In this document: piece after piece, positions 62,527 through 64,000 of the stretch
Layout: the number at the start of each line of letters is the position of its first letter
How positions within the stretch are numbered: position 1 is the stretch's first letter
From: Promethearchaeota archaeon
GTDB lineage: Archaea > Asgardarchaeota > Lokiarchaeia > Sigynarchaeales > SOKP01
Length of the DNA stretch: 64,000 nucleotides
Assembly: GCA_013375495.1 (NCBI GenBank)
Contig: JABXKC010000011.1
Coordinates: 25,307-89,306 of the forward strand
Direction: 5' to 3'
Notes under the pieces: generated by a model
The model's input: only the letters and a program-made list of their open reading frames with translations
The model's database searches: none
Told to the model about the DNA's origin: nothing
Translations under genes and position numbers: made by a program

Positions 62527-62982
62527 CTATCTACCTCTCCTTACTAATTCCTTTTCTTTAATGTGTCGATTCATTTGAGCAACGCTATTAAACATCCCGC
62601 CTTTTGCGTTTTTGTATAGCTTCCTATAAGTCGCTGTAGTAATTAATTTCCGATCCCTTAACTTTTTAAGTTCTCGTCTTTGCGGGCGAATTCGATTCAT
62701 CCATATTTTTTTTTTAGGTAACCGAGCATGTTTAGTTCCCTTTCTTTTTCCTAAACCTCTTGCTCTGCCTTTCTTCTTGCGTTCATGTCGCAAATTTTTT
62801 CTATATTTTGAGTTACCTTTTTTATATTTTTTTATTATTATGCCTTCTTTTACTAAATTGCGGATATCTTCTCGAGTAATCGCCATTTTGATCTCATCAA
62901 TAAGATAGGGATCAAAATAGACACGATTTTCCCCACATTTTAATATTTCCGCTGCCATTCTTTTTTGGGCTTTTAAACTCAT
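62527..62982 (-). CDS. rpl19e: 50S ribosomal protein eL19
   Basis: The 151-residue protein has SLKAQKRMAAEILKCGENRVYFDP, EGIIIKKYKKGNSKYR and the Arg/Lys-rich segment GRARGLGKRKGTKHARLPKK, typical of eL19. Confidence 0.96.
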   Translation of the reverse strand: MSLKAQKRMAAEILKCGENRVYFDPYLIDEIKMAITREDIRNLVKEGIIIKKYKKGNSKYRKNLRHERKKKGRARGLGKRKGTKHARLPKKKIWMNRIRPQRRELKKLRDRKLITTATYRKLYKNAKGGMFNSVAQMNRHIKEKELVRRGR

Positions 62983-63019
62983 CTTTTATCACGTTATATC
63001 TTAATTATTAACGATTTTT

Positions 63020-63484
63020 TTAGTCCTCATCTTCAAGTAGATCTTCATCTTCTAAATCTTCTATAGAAGATTCTAATTGTGCTTCCAAACTATCCAGTTC
63101 TTTCTGAGAGATTCCTAAATTTAGAACTTTAAATCCTCTACTTTGAGCGTAATCAATAACACCAATTCTTTTTTTAATACCTAATTTTGTTGAAATTTTG
63201 ATTGCATGTTTTTTATTATTTAGACCTTTAAAATCATTTCTAGTATGAACTCTTACTTCTTCATATCCCGAAGGATGTAACCCTCTCACTTCTTTAGGGC
63301 CTCTATATCCCACTGAAGGAGATTTAACTCCGGTTTTGGTCTTCTTTCTAGTTTGTGAATCAATCCCTCTTGCCTTTCTCCACGAATCCTTTACTCTTTT
63401 ATATCTCCAAGATTCAACACGTCTAAAAGAGGGCCGTTTTTTTTTGATTTTTTTCCGAAGTTTTATTAATCTTTTTTGGTCCAT
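63020..63484 (-). CDS. rpl32e: 50S ribosomal protein eL32
   Basis: The 154-residue protein has KKRPSFRRVESWRYKRVKDSWRK, SPSVGYRGPKEVRGLHPSGYEEV, as in eL32. The acidic C-terminal tail (SSIEDLEDEDLLEDED) is an extension seen here. Confidence 0.95.
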   Translation of the reverse strand: MDQKRLIKLRKKIKKKRPSFRRVESWRYKRVKDSWRKARGIDSQTRKKTKTGVKSPSVGYRGPKEVRGLHPSGYEEVRVHTRNDFKGLNNKKHAIKISTKLGIKKRIGVIDYAQSRGFKVLNLGISQKELDSLEAQLESSIEDLEDEDLLEDED

Positions 63485-63499
63485 TATTATAACCTTAAT

Positions 63500-63865
63500 T
63501 TATTTTATTTCCCAGGTAATTTCTTCTCCATCCTGAATTTTATAGAGGTAAACGCCGTCTTGAAAAACTCTTGGGTCCTTTTTTCTAATTCTACAAGCTT
63601 TTTTTAGATTTGCGGCTGTTTGTCCTAATGTTTCTTTATCAGGGCCGATTAAGATAACATCTTCGCCATCGATTTTAACTTCTACATTATCTAAATATTT
63701 GGTGACTCGGGGAGCTCTTTCTCCTAGAAAATTTACAACATGAATTTCTTTTTTATCGGGTACCACTTCCACAGTGCATGGAAAATGGCTATAACATACT
63801 TTACATATGTATTGATAGTTTGTTTGAACACCACTAATTAAATTATTAATTAAATTTATGATTGT
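63500..63865 (-). CDS. rpl6: 50S ribosomal protein uL6, N-terminal third missing
   Basis: The reading frame gives 121 residues of clear uL6: NLISGVQTNYQYICKVCYSHFP, HVVNFLGERAPRVTKYL, LGQTAANLKKACRIRKKDPRVFQDGVY. Archaeal uL6 is about 180 residues. The first ~60-75 are absent: the frame is closed by TAG at 63866-63868 and the sequence upstream is unrelated (a kinase fragment). AT-rich ATC/ATA codons at 63862/63859 could serve as starts, but the missing domain suggests a disrupted or misassembled gene. No SD typical of this genome is near. Confidence 0.75.
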   Translation of the reverse strand, partial: TIINLINNLISGVQTNYQYICKVCYSHFPCTVEVVPDKKEIHVVNFLGERAPRVTKYLDNVEVKIDGEDVILIGPDKETLGQTAANLKKACRIRKKDPRVFQDGVYLYKIQDGEEITWEIK

Positions 63866-64000
63866 CTAAATCCCTTTCACTGGGATCATTTGTATCCACA
63901 TCGTCAAATCTATTAATTCTAATCGTAATAAAATCACTTCCAAATGCATCACTTAAGTCTACCGTCTCTGACCGGTATCTCATGTCTGTTATTATAAAAT
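63846..64000 (-). CDS. dNMP kinase-like C-terminal fragment (runs off the window)
   Basis: On the minus strand from the window edge the frame reads FIITDMRYRSETVDLSD, AFGSDFITIRINRF, then DPSERDLDNHKFN and TAA at 63846-63848. This is the VI(S/T)DxRxxxE...I.R....SE..LD...F(D/N) pattern of phage T4-type deoxynucleoside monophosphate kinases. The usual C-terminal tail is missing, and the end overlaps the uL6 fragment by 20 bases. Confidence 0.5.
   Translation of the reverse strand, partial: FIITDMRYRSETVDLSDAFGSDFITIRINRFDDVDTNDPSERDLDNHKFN

Noticed and set aside
1..64000. CRISPR arrays, insertion sequences with transposases, and rRNA genes
   Set aside because: I saw no regularly spaced repeats, no intact transposase and no rRNA sequence in the window.

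Overview
The window is about 64 kb of AT-rich archaeal chromosome. The ribosomal proteins (uS2, uL11-uL1-uL10-P1, eL14, eL34, and the uL15-uL30-uS5-uL18-eL19-eL32-uL6 run), SecY, a DUF106/EMC3-like insertase relative and Shine-Dalgarno sequences built on AGGTGA are archaeal. A Roadblock/LC7 protein, several longin-like proteins, many zinc-ribbon proteins and a eukaryote-like selenocysteine apparatus point to an Asgard archaeon, most likely of the Lokiarchaeia. That assignment is an inference from gene content.

Layout. 1-4.0 kb: a radical SAM DNA-modification/repair family protein (cut by the window edge), its DUF4130 partner, a C5 cytosine methyltransferase and a CooC-type ATPase. 4.1-14.4 kb: uS2, an HD hydrolase, a LeuC/LeuD-type hydro-lyase, an M28 peptidase, thymidylate kinase, TyrA, AroE and a bacterial-type shikimate kinase. 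14.5-21.6 kb: membrane proteins, a longin-like protein, an ABC exporter operon, and three tandem paralogous membrane proteins followed by a winged-helix regulator. 21.7-31.2 kb: AroD, bacterial-type adenylate kinase, an SDR, a ThiW-like S component, tandem FAH-family proteins, zinc-ribbon proteins and a membrane gene interrupted by TGA. 31.3-34.3 kb: an unrecognised 1016-residue zinc-ribbon protein. 34.5-41.0 kb: uL11/uL1/uL10/P1, SecY, DUF106, intron-bearing tRNA-Ser, eL14, Cmk and eL34. 41.1-44.5 kb: small unknown genes and a gene graveyard. 44.5-50.5 kb: RtcA, a Nudix-NMNAT fusion, a DUF62 SAM hydrolase, coiled-coil and longin-like genes, and an intron-rich tRNA-Ile(UAU). 50.5-56.7 kb: SepSecS, tRNA-Sec with two introns, two Nudix hydrolases, and SelB of the archaeal/eukaryotic type. 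56.7-60.2 kb: Roadblock protein, a DUF4430 secreted protein and an ECF S component. 60.2-64.0 kb: the ribosomal-protein run, ending in a truncated uL6 abutting a dNMP-kinase-like fragment.

Two themes stand out. First, at least six genes (uL15, the C5 methyltransferase, an M28 peptidase, an FAH-family enzyme, a membrane protein and a regulator) have no ATG, GTG or TTG at the conserved N terminus, but do have ATT, ATA or ATC in frame. In most of them that codon lies 6-8 nt after a strong GGTG(A)-type Shine-Dalgarno. For three of them, paralogue or family alignment lands on that codon. This suggests regular AUU/AUA/AUC initiation. Second, the selenocysteine machinery is clustered, and the tRNA genes are intron-rich, with introns in the anticodon loop, the D loop and the T loop.

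All calls come from reading the sequence and recalled family motifs. No searches were run.
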